Positions 46,453 through 58,438 of a stretch of 64,000 nt of DNA are shown here, one piece after another. Position 1 is the stretch's first letter. Each line of letters begins with the position of its first letter. The stretch comes from Liolophura sinensis (Eukaryota; Mollusca; Polyplacophora; Chitonida; Chitonidae): positions 9,491,606 to 9,555,605 of the forward strand of contig NC_088305.1 in assembly GCF_032854445.1 (NCBI RefSeq). Reading direction: 5' to 3'. Below the pieces are notes generated by a model that was not told the DNA's origin, did no database searches, and saw nothing but the letters and a program-made list of their open reading frames with translations. A program made the translations under genes and the position numbers.

Positions 46453-47600
46453 GTTGCGTTCATAGCGTGACGTAATATTGTCATTTGATTCCACCAGAGA
46501 GAAACGGATGGTAATTTATTAAATGTCGGTATCTTCCGGTTTATGGAATCCTTTTTTGAATGACGCCATACGTGATCAAAGCGAACGTCCACGCTAGAAA
46601 GCTTTTTCTATATAACAGAGATTGCACCTTGTCCGTATCAGGGCAGTGGGTCTCTACGACAGCGATACTGAGGATTAACCAGCTATCGTATGTTTAGACA
46701 GTTTCTCTTTGGCATATCATGGTCACAGTTTTATTTTATTCAGTGACGCGTTTTGCACGTCAGCTCAATAATTTTGTTGACTAATCCTTCGATGGGATAA
46801 ATTGGCTAATGTGGGCGTCATGCAATTTTGTGATTCAACCAGATTAGAAGGGCATTGAATGATGTATGCGATGTATGCGATACATAATTGTATAATTCTG
46901 CTTTGCAGGTGTGTATCCTTGGCAATTCAGACAGGCAGCTAGTTGGCAAACATGTCATCAAAGTGCCATTTTTTATGTTAACTAAAGAAAAACGTATAAA
47001 CAGTTCACTATTTACATGAGAAGATCAGATTAAATCCGTTCAGTGGCATATTCCCTAAATATAACAGTTTCTGAACGCTGACATTTGATTGGAGAATGTG
47101 TTTTCTCATTATAATTTAGATTGTCTACCGCCAAAAAAGGCAATGAACAAACAGATAAGTATTTACTCAAGAAGATCGCAGTAAATCGGTTATATAACCA
47201 GTTTATTATTTATTGGTTTGTTTGATTGGTGTTTTACACCAGTTTATTATACACTTTTACGTATATGGATATTGCCAAATTATAACAACATCTTAACCGC
47301 AATAAATAGGGCAATTTGGAGGTGTTATTTATAATGAAAGCTATTATCCCACGGATATAAATGTCTGCCGAAATGTAGGTAATCTTTTAGGCTTAAGCAC
47401 TGGAATGTGTAGAGTCGTTGGTGTGTGAAAATTGTTTTCTGATAGATCGTTATCCCATGCAGACAAAAAGCAGCGTCTCTGGTCGCCTTATAAACGATTT
47501 ATATAAGGCGTGAATTGACCACGTAGAATGATTGTGCGTTTTTTCATTAGTTCTCTCTGTGGAAAACTCCAGCATTAGGATATATCGAACTTTATTTACC
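46440..47600 (+). repeat. Block Q5
   Basis: GTTCATAGCGTGACGTAATA, GGATGGTAATTTATTAAATG, TTTTTTGAATGACGCCATAC, GTGATCAAAGCGAACGTCC, and late AACCGCAATAAATAGGGCAA shared with Q3. A tSINE-1 tail scrap (GTTTGATTGGTGTTTTACAC) sits at about 47217-47240. Confidence 0.75.
47484..47594. repeat. Inverted repeat arm at right edge of Q5
   Basis: Partner of 46335-46452. The same sequence appears once, in direct orientation, at the end of Q2 (32270-32325), so the right arm is the ancestral location and the left arm is the extra, inverted copy. Confidence 0.8.
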
Positions 47601-47839
47601 CAAAAGCTGCACAACCCCGTATATTTATTAGACTTGGAATGATTGGTTGATGAAACCAATAGGCTGATCTTTAACTCCACACTCAGGTATACATTAGTTA
47701 CATTGGGCGTGGATTCGTGTGCTGGAACCTTGGAGAAACGGAGAGTGAAAATTTTGTTCGTGAACCTGTCATCTCGTGTTACACTTTGGCATCATGTGGG
47801 ATGATCCACACGAGTGCTTTGATTGCAATACGCCCAGGG

Positions 47840-48440
47840 ATCCTAATACTTTAATGTAGTAATTTTAGTGGAAGTTCTGGTAGTTGAAAAAGAAATGAAT
47901 AAAACTAAAGGAATCCAATCGGAGCATTGACAAGAAGTGCGTTTTTCTATAGACATTGACGTGGGAGGATGTTTTTTAAAAGGTATTATAAGCATAGAAG
48001 CCATGTTACGCAATAGAACGGAATGGGGGGTGGGGGTGGGGGATACTGGCTGTAATCGTGACAGCTCAGTGAATGAGTCAATAAAACACACTTTACTTTG
48101 ACAAAGATAGGTTGCAGATGTAGGCAAATGATCTTCTGGTAATGTGGGGAAATTCACCTGGGGACTTCTATTGAAGAACAATAAGATGGCGCCAATATCG
48201 CAGATGACAGAAGCTCAGGGAACAAAACTGAAAACTGTCGATCCTGCACAGAAGCCTCAGGATACCTGTCGATTATATGCTGGCATCAATTAAGATGAAC
48301 AAAAAAGAAGCGTGGTAATGGCCAAAGACCTTAGAATTTTGCTATTTGCCCGATGGCTAAAATGTGCTAAATTACGTAACGAAAAACATCACAGCTGGTA
48401 AAAGTCTTTATTAAATAAAAGCAAACCTGTTACCGCAGAA
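47840..48440 (-). repeat. Block P5 (inverted)
   Basis: Reverse complement: TTCTGCGGTAACAGGTTTGC, TTTTTCGTTACGTAATTTAG, CATCGGGCAAATAGCAAAAT, ATCGACAGGTATCCTGAGGC, TCAGTTTTGTTCCCTGAGCT, TACCAGAAGATCATTTGCC, TTTGTCAAAGTAAAGTGTG and GTCACGATTACAGCCAG. Contains a G-rich tract at 48026-48042. Confidence 0.82.
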
Positions 48441-48634
48441 TAGAGCTCATTTTACTGAAACTAAGGAAATAGCCCTTGAATTTACTGTTCATTTAAAAGC
48501 TACAGGCTACTTTCCTACTTTGTTTTCTTTCACAGTTGGAGACAATGTTAAATTCTTCTAATGCTGTGCATGATACAGAACTACAAATAATCGATGATTA
48601 TATAGAAATGTTAAAATTTGATTTACTGTTTCCA

Positions 48635-48848
48635 TTTATTTATTTATTTGATTGGTGTTTTATGCCTTACTCAAGAATATTTCACTTATGCGACGGTGGC
48701 CAGCATTATGCTGGGAAGAAACTGGGCAGCAACATGTACATACATAATAGGTTGCAGCCAGACCTTCCCACGTACGGCTGGAGAAGAAGCCAGCATAAGC
48801 TGGACTTGAACTCCTGGGTCATTACGCTCTGCTAGCGCGCTAACCAAC
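48635..48848 (-). mobile_element. tSINE-1 with internal changes, TSD
   Basis: 214 bp with tail TTTATTTATTTATTTG, distal body, a replaced middle (AACATGTACATACATAATAG) and head GCTAGCGCGCTAACCAAC. Flanks TACTGTTTCCA (48624-48634) and TACTGTTTTCA (48849-48859) are an 11 bp duplication with one mismatch. Confidence 0.93.
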
Positions 48849-48902
48849 TACTGTTTTCAAAGTGTAAGTACATGATAATACAGAAGAAAGTTAAGAAATA
48901 AG

Positions 48903-49245
48903 AGTGAGTGAGTGAGTGCGTGCTTGGGGTTTAACGTCGCACTTAACCATTTTTCGGTCATATGACGACGAAGAAATCCTTAATATGCATATAATACGCC
49001 TCCTTGTTGCAGGGCAGATTTCCACCCCTCTTATATCTAGTGCTGCTTCTTTGATGCCTTACCGAAGGCAAGTAAGTTGCCCCACCCGAGCCATTATACT
49101 GATACAGGTCAACCAGTCGTTGCACTATCCCATTCATGCTGAACGTCAAGCAAGGAAGTTACAACTACCTCTTTAAGGTCTTAGGTGTGACTCGACCCAG
49201 GACTGAACCTGGACCTACCGCTCCTGAAGCGGACGCTCTAACAAA
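48903..49245 (-). mobile_element. tSINE-2, full length
   Basis: GAGTGAGTGAGTGAGTG tail, GCTTGGGGTTTAACGTCGCA, complete body, and head with GACTGAACCTGGACCTACC then GAAGCGGACGCTCTAAC. It lies only 44 bp past the tSINE-1 duplication at 48859. Confidence 0.93.
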
Positions 49246-49469
49246 GAAGACCTTTGGCTTAAGCTTAACGTTCCATACAAAAAGACATGCCCGTTTTTCT
49301 ATTCTTTTAGCAATATCACGAACACCTATGTGCGCAGAACAACGGCACTTTAGTCAATCTGCTCAGTCCGAAATATTGACATTTGCTTGAAAACAACATT
49401 TAAACTATTTTAGGAGAGAAAAGGCGCTGATAAGACAATAATAGCTGATATGGTAAGAACAGTGCAGTG

Positions 49470-50460
49470 AAAGAAACGGTGTACCAGAATATGCGAAACT
49501 GACTATAACTGTGATCGACAGCAGCTGGCACACTCGTAAGGCCACTTTTTTCCATTTCTGTTTTACAATTCTTTTAATGCTATATAGCAGCCATGTGACT
49601 TAAAAAGCTCCAAACGTCACTGAAGAGATTTATAGGTCATAAAATCGAAAGTGATAACCTGTTCCAGTCACAATGAAATATCTCTTTTTGATAGTGTAAC
49701 TTTCTGAAAAAAAATCTTGAGCACATCGTTAACACCAATCAATTAGAACAACTTTTGACAATTATAACTTTTAGCCTTGTAATTCCTCTTCACTTAACAT
49801 GACAAGTTTATGGTAGTCGTCCACATCTGCTTTCAAGCATGATTCACGTTTAATAGCGCTATAGATGCCATATGCTAAGTATACCATACCTGTTTTAATT
49901 TATGATAACAAGTCTTTAATACAAGACGGCCTGTATCGTATCTTTACTCACACAAAAGTGCTTCCAAAGAACAAAAACTCCCCAAAACATCTTTCTGAAT
50001 GTGTTACCTTTTCCCTATAGTGACTTCGTAAAGCTGAGTGTTCTATGAAGGATACCTAGGAGACAACGGCAAGTGCGGATTTTAAACTTTCCAAGATATG
50101 GACAAATACTGATCTCACAACAAAGTCTATCTTTTACATATCACGAGCAAAACGAAAAGTTAACCAAAACGAAACTTCGACAGCACGCTGAAATCCATAC
50201 ATGAAAGTTTCAGTAAAAATATCTTTCTGGTCGACGTCGCTCTTCACAGAGTAAATGAAAAACACAGTGTTTTATCTGAACGAAAAATTGGTGTTTTTGA
50301 TCAAGGGTGTTTTTTCTTTTGGCTGATTATTATTAAGCAAGTATCTTTTTATGGTCATATAACTTATATGGGTGCTTCAACCCAGTTTTATACGTTTGAT
50401 TTGGTAATTTACAGAGTTGTGCTAGGATTTTGAAATTTGCACATATCGTACCTCTCTGGG
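49470..50460. repeat. Block F2, duplicate of 11755-12640
   Basis: Same order and orientation as F1, with an extra approximately 90 bp (about 50300-50395) before the shared GGATTTTGAAATTTGCAC. The two copies are almost 38 kb apart, so the duplication reaches beyond the 20-51 kb mosaic. Confidence 0.8.
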
Positions 50461-50559
50461 GGGAGGTTCTCCGTCTTCCTGTAACAGGTCCTTTGTCTCC
50501 TTTCGTAATGCGGTCATGCTTTGATAATATTCTCCTCCAATATGGCGACATCCTGCGAG

Positions 50560-51170
50560 CCGCCCAGATGTCGTTCACCGATTTAAGATACAACGTGTTA
50601 ACTGTGTTCAGGAGAACGAGGATAAGCTTCCCTCAGAGAAGGGATGTGTGGCGGGCGTACGTGTAGAAGACACCTCCATCTATTTTATCATAAATGTACA
50701 AATATAGATACTTCCTGGCCACCTCGCTTGTCAGTAGCGCAAACCAGAACAGCAAATCATCAGCCGTACCCGCGATATAATTGGCGTAAGACTCGATAAT
50801 ATCGTTACAGTATATGCAGTTCCGGCAAGATCGATATGTGTCCTCGGCCAGGAAGCAGGGGCACAAGCCATGAATTTACCGTTTATTGTTTTGTAGTTTG
50901 CGCCCAGGGTATTCAATAACGGTTCCTCAGAGACAATGACGTCAGTCACACATGCGGTTGTCGCAAAATTTCAAAAGACTCCATTAGCACTTCGTTGAAA
51001 TACCCTTGGGAGGATAATTGGAAAGCGTGGGTTCGAAACAACACGGTTTTACTGCCTTTATATCCGTCTTCCGCTTTACCCAGGAAATGTCATTATAAAA
51101 ATGTCTTTGATGTGGTAATGAGATATACTTAACATTTTATGTTTTCGTGAAAGAGACGAGCGGTATAATA
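50560..51170 (+). repeat. Block S4
   Basis: The longest S copy: GGCGGGCGTACGTGTAGAAG, TTGTCAGTAGCGCAAACCAG, ATATAATTGGCGTAAGACTC, GCAAGATCGATATGTG, CACATGCGGTTGTCGC, AAAATTTCAAAAGACTCCAT and GAGATATACTTAACATTTTA. Related to S1 (inverted), S2 and S3. It follows F2 directly. Confidence 0.82.
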
Positions 51171-51391
51171 GTCATGAGTATATACTCAACACTCCATACA
51201 TACCATTTTAGTGTTTGTAATTAGTTCATATCCTTGTCAAAATTCCACTTTGGATCTAGTCGGGACGAGAATTGTTCGAGATTTGAACAATGATTATTCA
51301 TGGATAACAGCCTCCAAATCCCACGATTTATTAGCATATGCAACTAATCTTGCTATCTGGGAAGATGGTGGAAGAGCACATGGTACCACCC

Positions 51392-51468
51392 TGCTTTTAT
51401 TTTATTTATTTATTTCATTGATATTTTACACTGTACTCAGGAATGTTTCGCTTATACGATGGTGGCCC
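51392..51468 (-). mobile_element. tSINE-1, 3' fragment
   Basis: Tail TTTATTTATTTATTTCATTG and the distal body up to CTTATACGATGGTGGCC; the rest is absent. Confidence 0.8.
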
Positions 51469-53290
51469 CCTATTTTTATACATGCCTATCATCAGAAACA
51501 AGCGTGGGATTTTTAATTATTCAGCGTTATAGACACATTTTTCTCATTAATAACTCAAAATTAACATACATATGTAAAAGCGACAACTTACGAACTGATA
51601 TCGTTTTATTGTTTATGTTTATTATATTGATTGTGATAGAGATTCCGCTATACCTTTAGGTTCCAAAATTACGTCGTCCAAAAAATTGTGATAGACATTC
51701 CGCAAAATTCTGCGGTGTTGACTTGTAACTGTTGTCCCTTTTGCATTATATCTGCTCAAGGACATAGGGAAATGATAAACGACAGAGTTTTATACACATC
51801 CGTGCAGCTAAATGTGATGGGGATTCAGGAGGAGCAAGACAGCCAGCTTGATTTACCCTGGGGGGCTAGACAACAATTATCTTGTATAGGATGGTCGTGC
51901 GTTGACGGATAGATCATGTCTTATTTTTGACCGGTCATACCGCCTCTTTTATCGCCATAATCACGTGTTCATACGTGATTGTATAGTTGTAAGAAGTTTT
52001 ATGCATATAAAATACCGTTGTCCTCTAGGAAGCAGAGGTCAGGCGGAGGAACATTTTTCTTTAATATTTACACGAATTCAGACAGATGTTTTACCCTTAA
52101 TTTATAGCCGGAAGTCAGAAACAAAACACGATGACCATGTCTCTGTTTTCCAAAAATCCGCTTCTGCTTACTACCTTGAAATAAGTGAAAAAATAACCTA
52201 TCAAAAAGTAATAAATAAATAAACAACGTATTCTTTTGCAAATCCAGTCAGTGTAAGTACTACCAAAGTAAAAAAGCATTAATAATTCTACCTTCACTAC
52301 TATTAATACACCTGCTAACAACTGCAATATAATAAATTAAACGAATTTCTTTCGCGTCTGAAAAGTACTCATTGTTTTTGTTATCCCTGTATGGCTCAGT
52401 TATGGAAGTCCTCAGACGACAAACGGTGACGATTAATTGTACTAACACCACACTATAATATTATCTCAGATTTTCTACTGTCGACTTGTCGGACTGCAGA
52501 CTAAATACGTATTATTTCATTTTACACAGGTAGCGTGAAATTGGAGCCCATTTCAGAGTATTGCTTTTTTTAAAAGAGTTTTGTGTAACGTATTACAGGA
52601 TAAGTTTTAAAAGGTATAACGGCGGTGAGTTTACCTGTGGGAAACCACATAAAACCCTCCTTCAGTTACGGAATTTACAGATATGCACCCCATATTTATC
52701 GAAAGCAAGTTGTACTCAGCGAAAGTTAGGCTGCGTAAGCGGCCACACTAAGGTCGTCGACGGCGAATAGTCATCAAGGTCGCAAGAACGGGGAGACGGG
52801 TGAATCTACAAATTCCAATACAGACGGATGGTCAAATATAAGTACCTGCTGCCATAGACACGGCAAGGCGATGTAATGCTATAATCCATTGAATGAAGAT
52901 AAAAATAAACAAGTCTCGTCATTTATTCATTCACCCATAAAAAACGCACTTTTCTTTTTATATTTGCCCAAGGACTATTAATGGCGGTAATAAGACCGCG
53001 CGGAGGGCGCACTAACTGATGTGGACGTGTAAAGTATTGATCCTCGTTGGCATTGTGGTTTCCACTTACTCTTGTCGACTCCCCAGCCTCGGTATGAGTG
53101 AACCTCGATGACTGGCTAGACCGATCTATACTCGATCGTATTTCCATGGTCTTTAAGCACAGTCCAACACGTAGTCCCCCAAACAAAGGCGGTTACAGGT
53201 GGCTCTTGTACTTTCAACAGCTTGTTGTGTTTTGTTGCAACAGAAATGATTGGATTGAAAGTGATAGACAGCAAATTAATTGTTTTCTTG
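51469..53290. other. No feature recognised
   Basis: About 1.8 kb with no matched repeats. Several frames of 60-106 codons (for example 51902-52222 plus) show no recognisable domain. Confidence 0.45.
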
Positions 53291-53680
53291 ATTTAATTTA
53301 GATTAAAAAAGCATAATTTTGTTTCTGCTCTTCAGAACGGATTGACTTGGATGTGCGCAGCTGGTACATCTGCACAGCCATATGGATTGTCGCCGATGCA
53401 GGTGCTCGGCGAGTGAACAATGATGTCTGTATAGTAGTAATTTGGAGGCTACGAAAACCTTAACCAGAGCAGGAAATTGGACGGGATCAGTTTAACTGTT
53501 TGTCCGAGACGACAAAGAAGGCTCTAAAGAGCCGAAGAACATCGGCGTGTGCCGAGAGTTAGCACGAAGTTGGAAACTTCGGCGTGAGACCATTCCCATT
53601 TCTATTCCCAAGTGTGTGTGACTCTATTCCGCCGACCGCCTTCAAAGCTTACTTTTACCGATTCCCAAAGTACCGTTAAG

Positions 53681-53877
53681 GTAACGGACATGAACTGTCT
53701 CATTCTCCGTCACTTGTTCATGTCATTTACTCCACTTGTATCTGTAAGGATTTGCCGCCCTTGGGAATCGTGGTGTTTCACTACTTAGAGGGACGTGTGA
53801 ATCACAAAAAGAAAATTCGGCGACTCGCTTTTGACAGACCTGTTGAGTTATCCCGAGGATATTTCAACCAGCCACTT
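53681..53877 (+). CDS. Possible donor-bounded exon of unknown protein
   Basis: After an in-frame stop at about 53678, a frame stays open for about 65 codons and runs into CCACTTGTAAGTAG, a close match to a consensus splice donor (GTAAGT at 53878). The translation includes PPLGIVVFHYLEGRVNHKKK followed by IRRLAFDRPVELSRGYFNQP, with a basic central part. No acceptor or start codon context is evident upstream. The surrounding 53.3-53.9 kb is less AT-rich than its neighbours and free of repeats, which fits a 5' exon or untranslated exon. No family recognised; the frame could be chance. Confidence 0.25.
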
Positions 53878-53949
53878 GTAAGTAGAACCATTTTGTCACC
53901 CTTTTAGGAAAGAAAAATAACTTAATTACTAAATCTTCGTTGTAAATTA

Positions 53950-53992
53950 TATAGCCACAATATATACATATATATATATACATATATATCAA
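53950..53992. repeat. TATATACATA-rich microsatellite
   Basis: Short impure TA/CA run. Confidence 0.9.
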
Positions 53993-54361
53993 TGCCACAG
54001 TGTATCCAGTTAGCGTAGTTAGTCAATTTTCATTTTCCCCCAAAGGTCGGCCAAGTTGGTTTTCTTGATATAAATAAAAGAAAAACCGATATAGTATTCA
54101 GTCAGTAGCCACGTCAAAGATAGATTAATACAGATTCCTACTTTAAAATTTACAAACATGAAACAATTATCGCAAAATAACATTGCCATCACTGCATGAT
54201 GCTTTTTTTTTACAACGGTCATGTTGGAAATTATCCAGGTTACAAACGTAATATTGTTGGCTAATTTTACACATGACCAGGCCTAGGTAATTCGAAGGCA
54301 GGTAAGCATTGCTATGAACTGGAAGTGTAATGCTTGTATCGTCAGTTTCTTGTCTGAATGA

Positions 54362-54460
54362 GTTTATTTATTTATTTGGCAGCCTAATAATTACAGCGGT
54401 ACTCAAAGTATATGCTCTATTCTACGATGCCAATATACATATGGGAAGAAAAGAAACGGT
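54362..54460 (-). mobile_element. tSINE-1 remnant, very decayed
   Basis: TTTATTTATTTATTTGG, then GCGGTACTCAAAGTATATG and ATTCTACGATGCCAATATAC roughly follow the order of the tSINE-1 distal body in reverse. Head not visible. Confidence 0.4.
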
Positions 54461-54667
54461 AATTCTCGCGTTTTTATCACAATCAACGTTAAATTAAGGT
54501 TTTCGTAAGCTGGGTTTTAGCGAGTGAACTGATACGTTTGCCTTGTTTTTTATGTGATTATTTATTACGTGTTATTAAAATACAGCATTTGGAGTGATTC
54601 TATAACAGCGATGCCTAATAAGCTGGAATTACCATCACGGCCTTTGTTTCAACAAAGTTTACTTTAA

Positions 54668-54742
54668 CTATGGTCGTAGGGGATCTATAAGTTGCTACTT
54701 TTTAAGCATTTACATGAACAGTTAGAATAAATCCATAAGCGC
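54668..54742. repeat. Match to 7020-7105
   Basis: GTTGCTACTTTTTAAGCATT and TACATGAACAGTTAGAATAA parallel TTGCTACTCTTGATGCATTT and ACATGAACAGCTAGAATAAA at 7 kb, same orientation. Confidence 0.6.
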
Positions 54743-54747
54743 AGTTC

Positions 54748-54806
54748 GTCGCCATATGACTGAAAAATTGTTGAGTACGACGTTAAAGCCCAGGCACTCA
54801 CTCATA
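54748..54806 (+). mobile_element. tSINE-2, 3' fragment
   Basis: TCGTCGCCATATGACTGAAA, then GTACGACGTTAAAGCC and CACTCACTCAT. Head and body are absent. Confidence 0.85.
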
Positions 54807-55233
54807 CGTACAGTAAACTGACAAAAGATCCTAAGTCACCAGTCACACATGCCCATTTTGCCAATAGCCACGTTGTCGCAACAGCTCCGGTTTTACCCTC
54901 CATGTGTCAGTCTTTTGTAGTAGGGTCCTATATCCAGAAATGTCCACACCGGAAAGGAGCATTTGTGTGAGTGTATGATTGATGGGTGTGGAGTGACTGC
55001 ATCATTGTGAGCATTTCAACCATGCTCTGTTGACGCATATTTTAGCTTGCTGGACTATATATTATTATCATACAAAGATAACGAATCCACTACTGTTCTG
55101 CAGGAGGACTTTCGGTAATTTGAACCACTTCGTTCAGTCTCACAGGCACGGCACGCGGCAAATTACCAATAAACAACCGATACATGAGTAACGCACAGTT
55201 CAGTGTTGTGTGTTTTTTACATTGCCTGCCCTC
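54807..55233. other. No feature recognised
   Basis: Spacer with no identified element. Confidence 0.4.
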
Positions 55234-55440
55234 GGATCACGAAGCGATCTAAGACTGAAGTCAAAATTTTAAATCAAATTAAAATTGTTATTTCTTATGT
55301 AACAAGGTCGACACATTAATTGGCCACGTAAATTCTGGGTAAGATATTGTAAAACAAATTTCAGCTAAAAATAACAGAAAGAAACGTACCAAATTTAATG
55401 ATTAAAATTTTGACATAAGTGTGAGGTCGCTTCGTGATCC
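55234..55440. mobile_element. Miniature inverted-repeat element, copy 2
   Basis: 207 bp whose two ends are inverted repeats of about 40 bp: left GGATCACGAAGCGATCTAAG then GTCAAAATTTTAAATC, right in reverse GGATCACGAAGCGACCTCAC then GTCAAAATTTTAATC. The second copy is at 8887-9091 in opposite orientation. No coding capacity; family not assigned. Confidence 0.88.
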
Positions 55441-56012
55441 AGAGACCTGATCCCTGTATATGGGTGTTGCTATTCTGACCATTACATTAGTAATACTGTG
55501 TTAATCATTGCAGGAGTCGTAGTCACGATTATGCTGACATTTGTTATGATTATTAACGCTGACCATTGCATAAGTATGTTTGTATGCTTATGGTCACGGT
55601 GGTGTGTTGTGTAACACGAAACCACTGAACCTCATTTCGTACAAAGATAACTTACATAGTCAAATCGCATTCGAGGGATTTTGACGAGGCGCGAAAGAAG
55701 GTCCAAGCTGTGTCGGGTTACACAACATCAACACGAAGGTGCTAAACTCTATTCTACCACCCCCCACCCCTCCCCAACATAAAGAAAATGGAGCAAAAAA
55801 CGACATATTTCACGCTGCCGTTCTCTTTTATTCCCCCCCCCCCCCCCGCAGCCACCAAGCATTTTAGACCAATCATCAAGTTTAGGGTACTGCAGTTGAC
55901 CTAGATATTTAGGTATGACGTAATACCGCTAAGCCCAGACTGGAACGTCATGAAACAAATGTTTCTTTTTCTGCTTTATGGCGTCTTCGTGTAAAATATC
56001 AAAAACGACAAA
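55441..56012. other. No gene; C-rich tracts
   Basis: Contains CACCCCCCACCCC-type sequence near 55760 and a run of about 15 C near 55834-55848. Nothing else. Confidence 0.5.
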
Positions 56013-56255
56013 ACGTTCAGCATAAAGGGGGAAGTATAACGACTGGTTGACCCGCATCAGTATAATAGATCGCGTGGTGCAGCTTACTTGCCTTCGGTAA
56101 GTCGTCTCAGTGATGCAGCACTAGAAAAAAAGGCCGGTAGAAATCCGTCCTGCAACAAGGAGACACATTACATGTACTCTAAGGATTTCTTCGTCATCAC
56201 ATGAATGAAAAACTGCTACGGAAAGTACGACGTTAAACCCCAACGCTCACTCTAA
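56013..56255 (+). mobile_element. tSINE-2, 5'-truncated
   Basis: Starts at TTCAGCATAAAGGG in the body, continues with GACTGGTTGACCCGCATCAG and CTGCAACAAGGAGACACATT, and ends at GCTCACTC. The tRNA-like head is missing. Confidence 0.9.
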
Positions 56256-56299
56256 ATATATATAAATGCTTTCACATGGTCCGCAACTAAGGGTCTGGT

Positions 56300-56495
56300 A
56301 GTCATATGACCAGGGCCAGTCATTAGTTGTGTACACATGATTTGTATTCTTGTGACAGGGCGAAAAGTGCTACCGTCACTTAAGGGTAATACCAAAGACA
56401 TGTAGTACTATTATTTAAAGTCTTTAGTATGTCTAGATGCCAGGTAAACCCGACTTCGGCGAGGACGCTTTAACTACTGAGCCACCAAAGCGATC
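56300..56495 (-). mobile_element. tSINE-3-like element
   Basis: On the minus strand: TTGGTGGCTCAGTAGTTAAA (A-box-like), CCTCGCCGAAGTCGGGTTTA, CATACTAAAGACTTTAA, and CATATGACTACCAG at the far end. The tRNA-like head is convincing, the body is reduced. Confidence 0.6.
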
Positions 56496-57691
56496 TATTA
56501 TGTTCATGACTGATTGCTCGCAGCGTAAACCTTGTACGCTTTTGATCAAAGTTCAGTAAAGTACAGGGTGAGATCAGGTACATTAAAACTGATAAGCGCG
56601 GCACTTTTTTCTCTGTCACCCAGGGTACATAATGTTCTTAAGCAAGAACGCACTATGGCTGTGGTATTCGTAAGATTTTGTCATTATAGATCAGTAATAT
56701 TTCTTTCTGATTAAAAAATATATATGCACCGTTGACTCTCACCAAATCCGGTGTAAGTCTGTTTATGGCAGGGTAGCCTGCAACTATCAGAGAGCTTGTG
56801 ATTACACAAATAGCTCACGAAGTTACATTACGGACAGTCAAAAGGGGATTGCCGCATACAAATTTATTACATCTCTGAATAGTTGGCAACAGCTTATCAT
56901 CACTGCGTGGATAAGATATTACGCAATATTGAACAGGTATATGCTATGAAAGATACGGGTCCCACCTGGATTTTTATACATAGCATGCATGTATTGCCCT
57001 GTAAGTATTGTACGTAGTTCATTAATTAAGTAAATATGGTTGCATCAGTCGCCAGGTAGACATAATAGATAGTAACTGTCATCATCTGAAGGTTAATTCT
57101 TATTATCACTGCGATGAATCATCAAAGAGGATTGTCACCGCGGTCTGATTGCTATGCTGGCGAAGTGCCTTTAAAGCGATCATCTGTAGTAACTTTGAAC
57201 TGTAATTATCCCAGGTAATATCAGAAATGTTTTGTAACGCCCACGAATTCTGCGATGCTTTTCTCTGATATCATATCAGATATCTTATCTCTGATATCGA
57301 AATATTATATAATATCCAAAAATAACATTGGAAGATAAAGCAAACACATGTGATTGTAAGTATAGTTGCTGTTATGTAAAACCACCACTATCTGATGTTT
57401 TAAACGCCTGTTCCGTTTTGAACGTCGTTGCACATTGAATACAACGTGAAATTTTAAAATAACCCGAACAAAATTCTGGCGTCCCATTTGCTTATGTTCA
57501 AAAGACATGTGTCATAATATATTTCCATGTGGTATACACAGATAGTCAACGTCAGAAAATCAGCGACTTCAGACTCAAAACGAAATATTCCAGAATAAAT
57601 TACATCGTTATTTTATCTAAGTCTGCATGAAGAGGAAATCTTAAATCTGCTATGTGGGGATTCAGATGACGTTACCTTCTATAGCTGTTGC
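56496..57691. other. No feature recognised
   Basis: A locally self-complementary GATATC-rich patch lies at 57265-57305. No gene or dispersed repeat. Confidence 0.45.
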
Positions 57692-57968
57692 TCCCGCCCC
57701 GATGGCTCAGTTGGGGCAGAGCGTTCTCTTTGGGGCCGGTAGATCCAGGGTCTATCCAGGGGCGGATCACACCTAAGACCTTAAAGACGAAGTTTTAGCT
57801 TCCTCGCTAGGCTATCAGCATTAGAGGACAATGCAACGACTGGTTGACCCGTATCAGTATTATGGCTCGGGCGGGGCAGCTGACTTGCCTGCAGTAAATT
57901 GTCTCTGAGAAGCAGCACTGGACAAAAAAAGCGGTTGAAATTTGTCAGGCAACAAGAAGGCACATTCT
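57692..57968 (+). mobile_element. tSINE-2, 3'-shortened
   Basis: Head CCCCGATGGCTCAGTTGG, then GGGTCTATCCAGGGG; body GACTGGTTGACCCGTATCAG and GGCTCGGGCGGGGCAGC; it stops in the CAACAAGAAGGCACATT region before the usual TCATATGAC end. Loss of the 3' end with an intact head implies a later deletion. Confidence 0.9.
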
Positions 57969-58438
57969 TTCACCGCAACAGCTGACAGGAACCAAGCGGT
58001 TAATTTTCTTAGGTTTTTTTATTGATCAGACTATTATTTGGGCATCAGTTTTGCCAACGGTCCCATGCAGAAGGTTTGGGCTTAGTGCCATGGTTGACTA
58101 GGACTACCAGTATATGTAATACGTACAATCCGATATCTGGAATTTTCCCACTGATCCACGACGATGATGAACTGCAGATCAAAACAACATCATGCAAGTT
58201 TGCGCACTCCTATCTCTTGTTTCGAATTCCCATCACTACTTTTTGTTTACCGGTGTTTTTTTTCCTGTTTTTCTGCAAGGCATGAAAACATATTAGATGG
58301 TACTATACATATAATGATGTCTTAAATGCTATCATTTCCATTCTCAAAGATCGGTGTCTGAATTTTCTGCAATTTTGCACAGTTCATTATTGGTTCTTCC
58401 TGTCAGAAACTCGATAGATCCGATTAAAATACAACGGA
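57969..58438. other. No feature recognised
   Basis: Spacer leading into element U3. Its right part may be the 5' flank of that element. Confidence 0.4.
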
